The notes under the pieces were generated by a model. The model saw only the letters and a program-made list of their open reading frames with translations, searched no databases and had not been told where the DNA came from. This document shows positions 6,850-19,833 of a DNA stretch of 64,000 nucleotides, in pieces. The stretch is from contig NZ_CP070499.1 in NCBI RefSeq assembly GCF_016925615.1, forward strand, positions 2,294,001-2,358,000, written 5' to 3'. The stretch is from Natronosporangium hydrolyticum. GTDB lineage: Bacteria > Actinomycetota > Actinomycetes > Mycobacteriales > Micromonosporaceae. Each line of letters begins with the position of its first letter. The stretch's first letter is position 1. Made by a program: the position numbers and the translations under genes.

Positions 6850-9504
6850 ATGAGCGATGACCAGGCGGAGCGGAACCGGCTACGGCGGGCCGACGAGGGG
6901 CTCGAACCGTGGCGGGCGTGGGGCCCGTACCTTTCCGAACGGGCCTGGGGCACGGTCCGCGAAGACTACAGCGAGCACGGGTCGGCGTGGGACTACTTCC
7001 CGCACGACCAGGCCCGTTCCCGCGCCTACCGCTGGAGTGAGGACGGGCTCGCCGGGATCTGCGACGAGAAGCAGACGTTCTGCTTCGGCCTGGCGCTGTG
7101 GAACGGCGTCGATCCGATCCTGAAGGAGCGGATCTTCGGCCTGGCCGGGCCCGAGGGTAACCACGGCGAGGACGCCAAGGAGTGCTGGTGGTATACCGAC
7201 TCCACCCCCACCCACTCCTGGTTGAGCTGGCGCTACCACTATCCGCAGGCCGAGTTCCCGTACGAGCAGCTGCGGTCGGTCAACGCCGAGCGAGGGCGGG
7301 ACGAGACCGAGTACGAGCTGCCGGACACCGGGATCTTCGACGACGACCGGTACTGGGCGGTCACCGTCGACTACGCCAAGGCCGCGCCCCGGGACGTGTG
7401 CGCGGTGATCACCGTGACCAACCAGGGGCCCGACCCGGCGTCGCTGCACGTGCTGCCGACGCTGTGGTTCCGCAACACCTGGGCGTGGAGCGGCGACGAA
7501 CCGGAGCCGGTGCCGGAGATCCTCGCCGACGGCGCCCGGCTGGTGGGCCGGCACCACAAGCTGGGCGAGCTGGTGCTGGTGGGAGACGGAGAACCGACCC
7601 CGTTGGTCTGCGACAACGAGACCAACACGCAGCGACTGTGGGGGCTGCCGGGCCGTTCGGACTTCCCGAAGGACGGCATCAACGACCACCTGGTCGACGG
7701 GGCCGAGACGGTCAACCCGGAGCTTCGTGGCACCAAGGCGGCGCTGCACTACCGGCTGGAGGTGCCCGCCGGGGGCACCGCCACGATCCGGGTCCGGTTC
7801 GCGGCGACCGCGCCGCCGGAGCTGACCGACCCGACCGACACCGTTCCCGACCTGGGGGAGGGGTTCGACCAGGTGGTGGCCGCCCGGCGGAGCGAGGCGG
7901 ACGGCTACTTCGCGGCGCTGGTGGGCGACGACCTGCCGGCGGAGCGGGTGGCGGTGGTGCGGTCGGCGGTGGCCGGGCTGATGTGGGGCAAACAGTTTTA
8001 CCACTTCAATGTGGCCCGGTGGCTCGACGGCGACCCGTCGGCGGTGCCGCCGCCGGAAGGCCGCCGGTTCGGCCGCAACAGCCACTGGCGACACATGTAC
8101 AACCGCGACATCATCTCCATGCCCGATCCGTGGGAGTACCCTTGGTACGCCGCGTGGGACCTGGCGTTCCAATGTGTCGCGTTGGCCCGGGTCGACCCGA
8201 CCTTCGCCAAGCAACAGCTGGTGCTGCTGTTGAAAGAGTGGTATCAGCACCCCAACGGGCAGCTTCCGGCGTACGAGTGGGCGTTCGGCGACGTCAACCC
8301 GCCGGTGCACGCCTGGGCGGCGCTGCGGGTGTTCGCCATCGACGGCGGCACCGACCACGAGTTCCTCGCCCGGGTGATGCACAAGCTGCTGCTGAACTTC
8401 ACCTGGTGGGTCAACCGGGTCGACACCACCGGCAACAACCTTTTCGAGGGCGGTTTCCTGGGGTTGGACAACGTCGGGCCGTTCGACCGAACCGCCGGGC
8501 CGCCGGTCGCCGGGATTCTGGAACAGTCGGACGGCACCGGCTGGATGGCGATGTACGCGCTGAACCTGATGGAGATGGCGCTGCTGCTCGCCGAACACGA
8601 CCCGGTCTACGAGGATCTGGCCAGCAAGTTTTTCGAACACTTCATCTACATCGCCGGTGCCGCCTACACCCATGGTCTGTGGGACGACGAGGACGCGTTC
8701 TTCTACGACGTGCTGCGGTTGACCGACGGCACCACCGTGCCGCTGCGGGTGCGTTCGATGGTGGGGCTGCTGCCGTTGGCGGCGAGCACCACCCTGACCG
8801 AGCCGACCCTGCAGCGGCTGCCCGAGCTGGGTGCCCGGATGCGGTGGCTGCTGGCCAACGCTCCGGAACACGCCCACGTGGTCACCGACGGCGACCTGGC
8901 CGGCGCCGAGTCGCCCAAGGGGCGGCTGGTGGCGTTGGTCGGCAAGGAGCTGCTGGTGCAGCTGCTCAGCCGGATGCTCGACCCGCGGGAGTTCCTCTCC
9001 CCGTACGGGCTGCGCAGCCTCTCGGCGGCGCACCGGGAGGAGCCGTTCGAGGTGGAGCTGGACGGCCACGAGTTCCGGGTCGGCTACGAGCCGGGCGAGT
9101 CGGCCGACGGCACCTTCGGTGGCAACTCGAACTGGCGCGGACCCGTGTGGTACCCGGTGAACTACCTGCTCATCGAGGCGCTGCGGCGGTACGGGAACTT
9201 CTTCGGCGACGACCTGACGGTGGAGTACCCGGTCGGCTCCGGCCACAAGCAGACCCTCACCCAGGTCGCCGACGACCTCTCCGAACGGCTGGTGGCGCTG
9301 CTGCTGCCGGACGCCAAGGGCAACCGGCCGATGTACGGCGACGCTACCGACCTGCGTAACCAGCCGGGCTGGCGGGAGCTGATCGACTTTCCGGAGTTCT
9401 TCCACGGCGACACCGGCGTGGGGCTCGGGGCGATGCACCAGACCGGCTGGACGGCGCTGGCCGCGAATCTGATTCTGGAAGCCACGTATCGTGGGGAGGC
9501 ATGA
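6850..9504 (+). CDS. GH63/MGH1-like glycoside hydrolase (annotated glucosidase family)
   Basis: An 884-residue member of the MGH1-like/GH63 (alpha/alpha)6-barrel hydrolases, a family that includes eukaryotic processing glucosidase I and bacterial mannosylglycerate/glucosylglycerate hydrolases. Visible features are an N-terminal beta-sandwich region (to about residue 330), the barrel segment HMYNRDIISMPDPWEYPWYA with WDLAFQC, the acidic GGFLGLDNVGPFDRT region, and a C-terminal GGNSNWRGPVWYPVNYLL motif typical of the family. ATG 6850 is preceded by GGGGGA. The stop overlaps the ATG of glgE (ATGA), so the two are translationally coupled. That places it in the trehalose/alpha-glucan operon, but its substrate is unproved; it is about twice the length of the characterised solute hydrolases. 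Confidence 0.8.
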   Translation: MSDDQAERNRLRRADEGLEPWRAWGPYLSERAWGTVREDYSEHGSAWDYFPHDQARSRAYRWSEDGLAGICDEKQTFCFGLALWNGVDPILKERIFGLAGPEGNHGEDAKECWWYTDSTPTHSWLSWRYHYPQAEFPYEQLRSVNAERGRDETEYELPDTGIFDDDRYWAVTVDYAKAAPRDVCAVITVTNQGPDPASLHVLPTLWFRNTWAWSGDEPEPVPEILADGARLVGRHHKLGELVLVGDGEPTPLVCDNETNTQRLWGLPGRSDFPKDGINDHLVDGAETVNPELRGTKAALHYRLEVPAGGTATIRVRFAATAPPELTDPTDTVPDLGEGFDQVVAARRSEADGYFAALVGDDLPAERVAVVRSAVAGLMWGKQFYHFNVARWLDGDPSAVPPPEGRRFGRNSHWRHMYNRDIISMPDPWEYPWYAAWDLAFQCVALARVDPTFAKQQLVLLLKEWYQHPNGQLPAYEWAFGDVNPPVHAWAALRVFAIDGGTDHEFLARVMHKLLLNFTWWVNRVDTTGNNLFEGGFLGLDNVGPFDRTAGPPVAGILEQSDGTGWMAMYALNLMEMALLLAEHDPVYEDLASKFFEHFIYIAGAAYTHGLWDDEDAFFYDVLRLTDGTTVPLRVRSMVGLLPLAASTTLTEPTLQRLPELGARMRWLLANAPEHAHVVTDGDLAGAESPKGRLVALVGKELLVQLLSRMLDPREFLSPYGLRSLSAAHREEPFEVELDGHEFRVGYEPGESADGTFGGNSNWRGPVWYPVNYLLIEALRRYGNFFGDDLTVEYPVGSGHKQTLTQVADDLSERLVALLLPDAKGNRPMYGDATDLRNQPGWRELIDFPEFFHGDTGVGLGAMHQTGWTALAANLILEATYRGEA

Positions 9505-11465
9505 CTGGCCGCTTCCTGATCGACGATGTCACTCCCGCCGTCAACTGTGGGCGATACCCTGCCAAGGCGGTCGTCGGTGAGCTGGTGCCGGTCGGTGCCC
9601 GCGCCTTCGCGGAGGGCCACGCGGCGCTCGGCTGCCAGCTGGTGGTGCTCGGCCCGGACGGCGAGCAGCGCGCGCTGACCCGGATGGTGCCGGGTCCGCC
9701 GGGCACCGACACCTGGCAGGCACAGCTGCGCCCGGACGAGGTGGGCGAGTGGCGGTTCGCGATCGAGGCGTTTCTCGACCCGTACCTGCAGTGGCGCGAC
9801 GCCGTCAGCAAGAAGGTCGACGCCGGGCAGGGGCCGGCGGAGCTCGCCAACGACCTCGCCGAGGGGGTGCAGATCCTGGGCCGGGCGGCGGTGGGGGTGC
9901 CGACGCCGTCGGCGCTGCGGGTGCGCCGGGCGGCGACGGCGCTGCGGGATGAGGCCCGCCCGTTGCCGGAGCGGCTGGCGCCCGCGCTGGCGCTGGCCGA
10001 GCTGTTGTGGCAGTGGCCGGTGCGGGAGCTGGTGACCCGTTCCGACGAGTACGCGATCGTGGTGGACCGGCCGCGGGCGCTCTTCTCCGCCTGGTATGAG
10101 CTCTTCCCGCGATCCGAGGGGGCGGTGGCCGACGAGGCCGGCCGCCCGCTGCGGCACGGCACCTTCACCACCGCGGCGCAGCGGCTGCCGGCGGTGGCGG
10201 CGATGGGCTTCGACGTGGTCTACCTGCCGCCGATCCATCCGATCGGCCGGGTCGCCCGCAAAGGCCGCAACAACGCGCTTACCGCCGAGGACGGCGACGT
10301 CGGCTCACCGTGGGCGATCGGGGCGGCCGAGGGGGGTCACGACGCGATCCATCCGGAGCTGGGGACCCGCGCCGAGTTCGAGCAGTTCCTGGCGCGGGCG
10401 CAGGAGCTGGGCATGGAGGTCGCGCTCGACCTGGCGTTGCAGTGCGCACCCGACCATCCGTGGGTCACCGACCACCCCGAGTGGTTCACCACCCGCCCCG
10501 ATGGTTCGATCGCCTACGCCGAGAACCCGCCGAAGAAGTACCAGGACATCTACCCGCTCAACTTCGACAACGACCCGGCCGGCATCCGGGCCGAGATCCT
10601 GCGGGTGGTGCGGTACTGGATCGGCCTCGGGGTGCGGATCTTCCGGGTGGACAACCCGCACACCAAGCCGGTCGACTTCTGGCACTGGCTGATCGCCGAG
10701 GTCAAGCGGGACGCCCCGGATGTGCTCTTCCTCGCCGAGGCGTTCACCCGCCCGGCGATCATGCACGGGCTCGCCCGGGTCGGCTTCAGCCAGTCGTACA
10801 CCTACTTCACCTGGCGCACCAGCGCCGCGGAGCTGCGTGACTACTGCCAGGAGCTGGTCGCCGCAGCCGACTACATGCGCCCCAACTTCTGGCCCAACAC
10901 TCCGGACATTCTCCCCGAGCATCTGCAACACGGCGGCCCGTCGATGTTCAAGGTCCGGGCGGTGCTGGCCAGCCTGCTCTCGCCCGCCTGGGGCATGTAC
11001 GCCGGGTACGAGCTGTTCGAGCACGTCGCCCGGCCGGGCGCCGAGGAGTATCTGGACAATGAGAAGTACCAGCTGCGACCCCGGGACTGGGCTGCGGCCG
11101 AGGCCGCCGGTGAGTCGCTCGCCCCGTTCCTGACCCGGCTCAACACCATCCGCCGCGAGCAGCCAGCCCTGCACTGGCTGCGCAACCTGCGGTTTCACGA
11201 ATCCGACAACGAGGCGGTACTGTGTTGGTCCAAACGGGATCCCGAGACCGGGGGAGTGGTGTTGGTGGCTTGCTCGCTCGACCCGCGTCACGAGCAGTGG
11301 GCAAACCTGACGCTGGACATGCCGGAGCTGGGGATGCAGGGGCATGAGACCTTCACTGTGCGCGACGAGCTTACCGGCGCTAGTTACCGTTGGGGGCAGC
11401 GCAGCACCGTTCGGCTCGATCCGTGGGAAGAGCCGGCCCACGTCTTCACGGTCCACCGTCCGTAG
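9501..11465 (+). CDS. glgE: GlgE, alpha-1,4-glucan:maltose-1-phosphate maltosyltransferase
   Basis: Transfers maltosyl units from maltose 1-phosphate to growing alpha-1,4-glucans, the polymerising step of the GlgE pathway. The 654-residue GH13_3 protein has the N-terminal domain (about 1-115), the dimerisation helix bundle (about 115-210), and the catalytic barrel with DVVYLPPIHPIG. The nucleophile D384 is in FRVDNPHTKP, the acid/base E413 in FLAEAFTRP, and the phosphate-binding region is around KYQDIYPLNFDND. The length agrees with characterised GlgE proteins. It is coupled to the upstream hydrolase by ATGA and followed after 15 bases by treS, whose product pathway supplies its substrate. 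Confidence 0.95.
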   Translation: MTGRFLIDDVTPAVNCGRYPAKAVVGELVPVGARAFAEGHAALGCQLVVLGPDGEQRALTRMVPGPPGTDTWQAQLRPDEVGEWRFAIEAFLDPYLQWRDAVSKKVDAGQGPAELANDLAEGVQILGRAAVGVPTPSALRVRRAATALRDEARPLPERLAPALALAELLWQWPVRELVTRSDEYAIVVDRPRALFSAWYELFPRSEGAVADEAGRPLRHGTFTTAAQRLPAVAAMGFDVVYLPPIHPIGRVARKGRNNALTAEDGDVGSPWAIGAAEGGHDAIHPELGTRAEFEQFLARAQELGMEVALDLALQCAPDHPWVTDHPEWFTTRPDGSIAYAENPPKKYQDIYPLNFDNDPAGIRAEILRVVRYWIGLGVRIFRVDNPHTKPVDFWHWLIAEVKRDAPDVLFLAEAFTRPAIMHGLARVGFSQSYTYFTWRTSAAELRDYCQELVAAADYMRPNFWPNTPDILPEHLQHGGPSMFKVRAVLASLLSPAWGMYAGYELFEHVARPGAEEYLDNEKYQLRPRDWAAAEAAGESLAPFLTRLNTIRREQPALHWLRNLRFHESDNEAVLCWSKRDPETGGVVLVACSLDPRHEQWANLTLDMPELGMQGHETFTVRDELTGASYRWGQRSTVRLDPWEEPAHVFTVHRP

Positions 11466-11480
11466 GTTTGAGTAAGGATC

Positions 11481-14664
<3,184 letters not shown>

Positions 14665-14677
<13 letters not shown>

Positions 14678-16767
14678 TCTCGGGCGAGGCACATGATCCG
14701 CACGCGCTGCTGGGCGCCCACCCCGCCGGCGCCGGCACCGTGATCCGGACGCTGCGGCGAGGGGCCGGTGACGTGGCGGTGGTGGTCGACGACGTCGCCT
14801 ACCCGGCAACCCGGGTGCATCCGGAGGGGATCTTCGAGGCCGAGGTGCCCGGCGCCGTGGTCGACTACCGGATCCGGGTGGACGGGGTCGTCTACGACGA
14901 CCCGTACCGCCATCTGCCCACCGTCGGTGAGCTCGACCTGCATCTGCTCGCCGAAGGGCGGCACGAGCGGTTGTGGATGATGCTCGGGGCGCGGTCGAGG
15001 GAGGGCGGAGCGGCGTTCGCGGTGTGGGCGCCCAACGCCCGCGGGGTGCGGGTGGTCGGCGACTTCACCGGCTGGGGTGCCCACGACGGCTGGCCGATGC
15101 GTTCGCTGGGCAGCAGCGGCGTCTGGGAGATCTTCGTGCCCGGGGCCCAACCGGGCCAGCGCTACAAATATCGGATCCTGGGCGCCGACGGCGGCTGGCG
15201 GGACAAGGCCGACCCGATGGCGACCCGGGCCGAGGTGCCACCGGCGACCGCCTCGGTGATCCACCGGTCCGACTACCAGTGGGGTGACCAGCAGTGGCTG
15301 GACCGCCGGGTCGGCGGCGCCCCACATCAGCAACCGGTCTCGATCTACGAGGTGCACCTGGGATCCTGGCGGCCCGGGCTCGGCTACCGGGAGCTCGCCG
15401 ACCAGCTCGCGGAGTATGTGCAGGAGCTGGGCTTCACTCATGTGGAGCTGCTGCCGGTGATGGAGCACCCGTTCGGCGGGTCCTGGGGTTACCAGGTGAC
15501 CGGCTACTACGCGCCGACCGCCCGGTTCGGCGACCCCGATGACTTTCGTGCCTTCGTCGACCGGCTGCACGCCGCCGGCATCGGTGTCCTCCTGGACTGG
15601 GTGCCGGCCCACTTTCCCCGCGACGAGTGGGCGCTGGCCCGGTTCGACGGCACCGCCCTCTACGAGCATGACGACCCGCGCCGGGGTGAGCACCCCGACT
15701 GGGGCACCCTGGTCTTCAACTACGGCCGGGCCGAGGTCCGCAACTTCCTGGTCGCCAACGCGCTCTACTGGTTCGACGAGTTCCACATCGACGGGCTGCG
15801 AGTCGACGCGGTCGCGTCCATGCTCTACCTCGACTATTCGCGCGAGGATGGCCAGTGGCTGCCGAACATCCATGGTGGCCGGGAAAATCTCGACGCGATG
15901 TCGCTGCTCCAAGAGGTCAACGCCACCGTCTACAAGCATCATCCGGGCGTCCTGATGGTGGCCGAGGAGTCGACCGCCTGGCCGGGGGTGACCAGGCCGA
16001 CCGACCACGACGGGCTCGGCTTCGGTTTCAAATGGAATATGGGCTGGATGCACGACACCCTGGACTACCTCAGCAAGGACCCGGTGCACCGGCAGTACCA
16101 CCACAATCAGCTCACTTTCTCCACCGTCTACGCCTGGAGTGAGCACTACATCCTGCCGATCAGCCACGACGAGGTGGTGCACGGCAAGGGTTCGCTGGTG
16201 GGCAAGATGCCCGGCGACAGCTGGCGGCAGCTCGCCACCACCCGGGCGCTGCTGGCGTTCATGTGGGCGCACCCCGGCAAGCAGCTGCTCTTCATGGGCT
16301 GTGAGCTGGCCGACCCGCAGGAGTGGAGTGAGCAGCGCGGGCTGGACTGGGGGCTACGGCACGACCCGGCCCGGGCCGGGATGGGGCGGCTGGTGCGCGA
16401 CCTCAACCACGCCTACCGGGACACCTCGGCGCTGTGGACCCGGGACACCGAGCCGGACGGCTTCCGGTGGATCATCGGCGACGACGCGGCGCACAACACC
16501 ATCGGCTTCCAACGGGCCGGCCAGGACGGTTCGGCGCTGATCTGTGTGGTCAACTTCGCGGCCACTCCGTTCGAGGGTTACCGGGTCGGCCTGCCGTGGG
16601 AGGGCGCCTGGCGGGAGCTGCTCAACACCGACGCGGCCGAGTACGGCGGCTCGAACGTCGGTAACTTCGGCCAGGTGTACGCGGAACCGGTGCCGTGGCA
16701 AGGGCTGCCGGCCTCCGCGGTGATGACCCTGCCGCCGCTGGGTGCGCTCTGGCTGCAGCCGGCGTAA
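14665..16767 (+). CDS. glgB: GlgB, 1,4-alpha-glucan branching enzyme
   Basis: Introduces alpha-1,6 branches into linear alpha-glucan made by GlgE. The 700-residue GH13_9 protein has an N-terminal [11 protein letters not shown] region, a CBM48 module (about 110-200), and the barrel with [20 protein letters not shown]. The nucleophile D381 lies in [15 protein letters not shown], the acid/base E434 in [14 protein letters not shown], and the third acid in [19 protein letters not shown]. Start ATG 14665 is preceded by GGGAGG. It is the last gene of the operon; with treS, mak and glgE upstream, all enzymes of the trehalose-to-branched-glucan route are present in one transcription unit. Confidence 0.95.
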
Positions 16768-16828
16768 CCCGGCGTACCGGGCGGTCCACCATGGGTGGCT
16801 AGGTTTCGCGCCGGTAAGGTCAGTGGAT

Positions 16829-18403
16829 GTGAGGTTCTTCAACACCGCCGGTCCGTGCGTGCCCGGGTCGCACTACATGCTGCCACCGGAGCCACGCCTG
16901 CCGGCGGCGCGACGGTTGATCGACCGGTCGCAGTTCTTCGTGGTGCACGCGCCCCGGCAGACCGGCAAGACGACCGTGCTGGCGACGCTGGCGCGCAGCC
17001 TCACCACCGAAGGGCGGTACGCGGCCCTGCGGGTCTCCTTTGAGACCGGGGAGGTTGCCGGGGACGACTACGGTGCCGCGGAGGAACAGATCCTCTTCGC
17101 GTTGCGACAGGCGGCGCTTGTTGCTGGGCTGCCGGACGCGGCGCTACCGCCGGATCCCTGGCCGACGGCGCCGGCCGGCTCGCAGCTGCTCACCGCCCTG
17201 TCGGCGTGGGCGCAACGGTCGCCGCGGCCGTTGGTGCTGTTCTTCGACGAGATCGACGCGCTCCGGGGGGAGAGTCTGCGGAGTGTGCTGCGGCAGCTGC
17301 GGGATGGTTACACGTCGCGGCCGGCCCCGTTTCCGGCGAGCGTGGTCTTGTGCGGGCTGCGGGACGTACGTGACTACAAGGCGGCCAGTGGCGGCGATCC
17401 GGGCCGGTTGGGCACCGCCAGCCCGTTCAATGTGAAGGTGGCCTCGCTACGGATCGGCGACTTCACCGCTTCGGACGTGGCGGAGCTGTATTCGCAGCAC
17501 ACCACCGAGACCGGGCAGGAGTTCAGCGAGGCGGCGCTGGCCCGGGCCTTCGAGTACACCGCTGGGCAGCCGTGGTTGGTCAACGCCCTCGCGGCCGAGG
17601 TGGTGGACAACCTGGTGGCGGCCCCGGAACGGGTCACCGCCGAGCATGTTGACCTGGCCAAGGAGCGCCTGATCCTGGCCCGGGCGACCCACCTCGACTC
17701 GCTGGTGGCGCGGTTGCAGGAGCCCAGAGTGCGCCGGGTCGTCGAGCCGCTGATCGCCGGTGAGCTGGTGCAGCTGGACGCCTACGACGACGATCTCGCG
17801 TACCTGCGGGATCTGGGGTTGTTGGCGCCGGGCCGGGAGGCGCGGGTGGCGAATCCGATCTACCGCGAGGTCATAGTCCGGGTGCTCGGCGCCGCCGCCG
17901 AGGCGAACATCGTCGCCGAGCCTAGAAGCTTCGTCCAGGCAGACGGGCGGCTCGACTTTCCCCGGCTGTTGACGGAGTTCGTCGGTTTCTGGCGCCAGCA
18001 CGGGGAGGTGCTCACCCGCGACGGTGCCTACCACGAGGTGGCGCCACAGCTGGTGATCATGGCTTTCCTGCACCGAGTGATCAACGGTGGCGGGTACATC
18101 GACCGCGAGTACGGGGTGGGAAGGGGCCGCATCGATCTGCTGGTCCGATGGCCGTACCAGGCCGGGGCGCAGCGGAGCTGGCAGCGGGAAGCGATGGAGC
18201 TGAAGGTGTGGCGGGCGGGCCGCCCGGATCCGTTGCCGGCGGGGTTGCAGCAGCTCGACGACTACCTGCAGCGGCTGGAGCTGACCACCGGCACATTGGT
18301 GATCTTCGACCGCCGGCCGACCGCCGGCCCGATCGCCGACCGGACCGAGTTCTCCACCCAGCGCACCCCCACCGGGCGAGCCGTTACCGTCCTGCGCGCG
18401 TAG
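16829..18403 (+). CDS. AAA-family ATPase with C-terminal PD-(D/E)XK nuclease-like domain
   Basis: A 524-residue two-part protein. The N-terminal half is a P-loop ATPase: HAPRQTGKTTVLATLA is the Walker A region (A-P-R-Q-T-G-K-T), LVLFFDEIDALRGE is Walker B, and a winged-helix-like region follows. Near the C-terminus, GVGRGRIDLLVRWPYQ followed by REAMELKVWR gives the D...ExK arrangement of PD-(D/E)XK nucleases, as in the AAA-ATPase-like plus PDDEXK_9 proteins that are common and often multi-copy in bacteria. The role is unknown; some are suspected of mobile-element or defence functions. GTG 16829 begins directly at the conserved FFNTAGPCVPGSHYMLPPE start; GTG 16823 is an alternative. It lies 61 bases after glgB but is probably not functionally linked. 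Confidence 0.8.
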   Translation: MRFFNTAGPCVPGSHYMLPPEPRLPAARRLIDRSQFFVVHAPRQTGKTTVLATLARSLTTEGRYAALRVSFETGEVAGDDYGAAEEQILFALRQAALVAGLPDAALPPDPWPTAPAGSQLLTALSAWAQRSPRPLVLFFDEIDALRGESLRSVLRQLRDGYTSRPAPFPASVVLCGLRDVRDYKAASGGDPGRLGTASPFNVKVASLRIGDFTASDVAELYSQHTTETGQEFSEAALARAFEYTAGQPWLVNALAAEVVDNLVAAPERVTAEHVDLAKERLILARATHLDSLVARLQEPRVRRVVEPLIAGELVQLDAYDDDLAYLRDLGLLAPGREARVANPIYREVIVRVLGAAAEANIVAEPRSFVQADGRLDFPRLLTEFVGFWRQHGEVLTRDGAYHEVAPQLVIMAFLHRVINGGGYIDREYGVGRGRIDLLVRWPYQAGAQRSWQREAMELKVWRAGRPDPLPAGLQQLDDYLQRLELTTGTLVIFDRRPTAGPIADRTEFSTQRTPTGRAVTVLRA

Positions 18404-18450
18404 GGGTCCTCCGGTGCCGGAAGGTCGGCGGGGTTGGAGAGGATGGGAGC

Positions 18451-18831
18451 ATGATCCGACTCATCCTGAACGTGTTGTGGCTCGTCTTCGGCAGCGGGAT
18501 CATCTTCGCGATCGGGTATGCGATCGCCGGGCTGATCTGTTTCCTCCTGGTGGTGACCATCCCCTTCGGGGTGGCGGCGTTCCGGCTGGCGAACTACTCG
18601 CTGTGGCCGTTCGGGCGGACGCTGGTCACCGACGCCGGTGCGGGCGTCCCGTCGGGCCTGGCCAATGTGTTGTGGGTGGTGCTGATCGGGTGGTGGCTCG
18701 CGCTCGCGCACATCGTCACGGCGGTGCTTCAGTTCATCACGATCATCGGCATCCCGTTCGGGATCGCCAACCTCAAGCTGGTGCCGGTGGCCTTCTGGCC
18801 GCTGGGGCGGCGGGTCGTGCCGATCAGTTGA
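18451..18831 (+). CDS. YccF domain-containing inner membrane protein
   Basis: A 126-residue membrane protein with two YccF repeats. Each has a hydrophobic helix (NVLWLVFGSGIIFAIGYAIA; NVLWVVLIGWWLALAHIV) followed by a conserved soluble loop ending in IPFGVAAFRLANYSLWPFGR or IPFGIANLKLVPVAFWPLGR. The function of the family is not known. ATG 18451 has a GGATGGGAG sequence before it. Its TGA overlaps the stop of the convergent methyltransferase gene by a few bases. Confidence 0.88.
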   Translation: MIRLILNVLWLVFGSGIIFAIGYAIAGLICFLLVVTIPFGVAAFRLANYSLWPFGRTLVTDAGAGVPSGLANVLWVVLIGWWLALAHIVTAVLQFITIIGIPFGIANLKLVPVAFWPLGRRVVPIS

Positions 18832-19504
18832 ACGGAGCCTGCGCCGCTGGCGAGAGCGTAGGCGTCCCGATCTTGCAGGCCGGCCGGCGGGCGTAGTAAA
18901 CGAAGGCGGGCGGGAGGTTGCACATCACCATCTGTCCGATCACGACCTCATCGAACTCGCGCCGGAGCAGCTGGCGGAACCGTCTGGCCGGGCGGGTCCA
19001 GCGCGACAGGCCGTACCCGAAGGTGACGAAGACGCCGTCGGCGGCCATGACGGTGCAGACCGCGCCGAGCACCGCTTGCTGGGTGACCGAGTCGAACCCG
19101 GCCCAGGGCAGACCCGAGACGACGACGTCGACCTCAGCGACGCCCCGGCCCTGGAGGAGCGTCGGCAGCTGTTGTGCGTCGGCCTGGATGACCTCCAGGT
19201 CGGGGTGTTGGCGGCCGAGCTGAGCCGCGAGGACCGGGTTCAGCTCTACGGCGAGTTGCCGGCCTCGGCCAGCCAGTCGCGCTCCAATGTGGTGGGTAAC
19301 CGCACCGGTGCCCGGGCCGAGCTCGACCACCACCGGGCCACCGGCGCGCGGCACCGGCTCGACCATCGCCGCAGCCAGCCGTCGGGAGCTCGGTGCCACC
19401 GCGCCGACCTGAAACGGAGTCCGGAGAAACTCGCGCAGGAACACCCCGCGCTCGGAGGCTTCGTCGACGCGCAGAGTCGTCTCGCCATTGGTGTCGTCGG
19501 GCAT
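18824..19504 (-). CDS. Class I SAM-dependent methyltransferase, phospholipid N-methyltransferase-like
   Basis: A 226-residue Rossmann-fold methyltransferase. The SAM-binding motif is VVELGPGTGAVTHHIGARL, preceded by the FLREFLRTPFQVGAVAPSSRRLA segment typical of PmtA-like and rRNA adenine dimethylase-like proteins. VDVVVSGLPWAGF is the motif IV region (GLPW in place of NPPY). Members of this group are thought to methylate phosphatidylethanolamine or small lipids; the substrate here is unproved. Start ATG 19504 has a GGAAGGA ribosome binding site. It ends against the convergent YccF gene. Confidence 0.82.
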   Translation of the reverse strand: MPDDTNGETTLRVDEASERGVFLREFLRTPFQVGAVAPSSRRLAAAMVEPVPRAGGPVVVELGPGTGAVTHHIGARLAGRGRQLAVELNPVLAAQLGRQHPDLEVIQADAQQLPTLLQGRGVAEVDVVVSGLPWAGFDSVTQQAVLGAVCTVMAADGVFVTFGYGLSRWTRPARRFRQLLRREFDEVVIGQMVMCNLPPAFVYYARRPACKIGTPTLSPAAQAPFN

Positions 19505-19544
19505 CGACGTTCCTTCCTTGCTCCGGCGCGCTGGCAGGCCTCCG

Positions 19545-19680
19545 ATGATCACACACAGTCAACGGCTACGCAGGGCCGCTACCTGGCGAATCATAGCGGT
19601 GGCCGGGGCAGCCGCAGTGGCGGTCCCGCTGGCTACCGGCGGCACCGCGACCGCGCAGTCGACAACGAGGCGGACCGCTC
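19545..19680 (+). pseudogene. Orphan signal-peptide-like N-terminus, probably a truncated secreted protein
   Basis: From ATG 19545 the frame encodes a good secretion signal: basic residues (RLRRAATWR), a hydrophobic core (IIAVAGAAAVAVPLATGG) and an ATA-type cleavage site. After about 45 residues the reading becomes non-conserved and runs out of frame into the next gene at 19834. No domain is recognisable. I read it as the remnant of a secreted-protein gene, but a chance open frame cannot be excluded. The remaining bases to 19833 hold no gene I can support. Confidence 0.3.
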
Positions 19681-19833
19681 CCTGCCCGGCAGCATCCACT
19701 GTGCCTCTTTCTCGAAGGGTGGGACGCCCAAGCTGGCAGGTAACACCCGATCTGTCGTGCGATCTCCGATTCTATGCCGTAGTCGGGGTAGCCCAAGTGG
19801 CTTGTTGTCGACGGTTGGTAGCATCCCGTAACT

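Noticed and set aside
6880-9438. An 852-codon minus-strand open frame opposite the GH63-like gene.
   Set aside because: Same shadow effect; no recognisable motif, and the opposite strand encodes a family protein along its full length.
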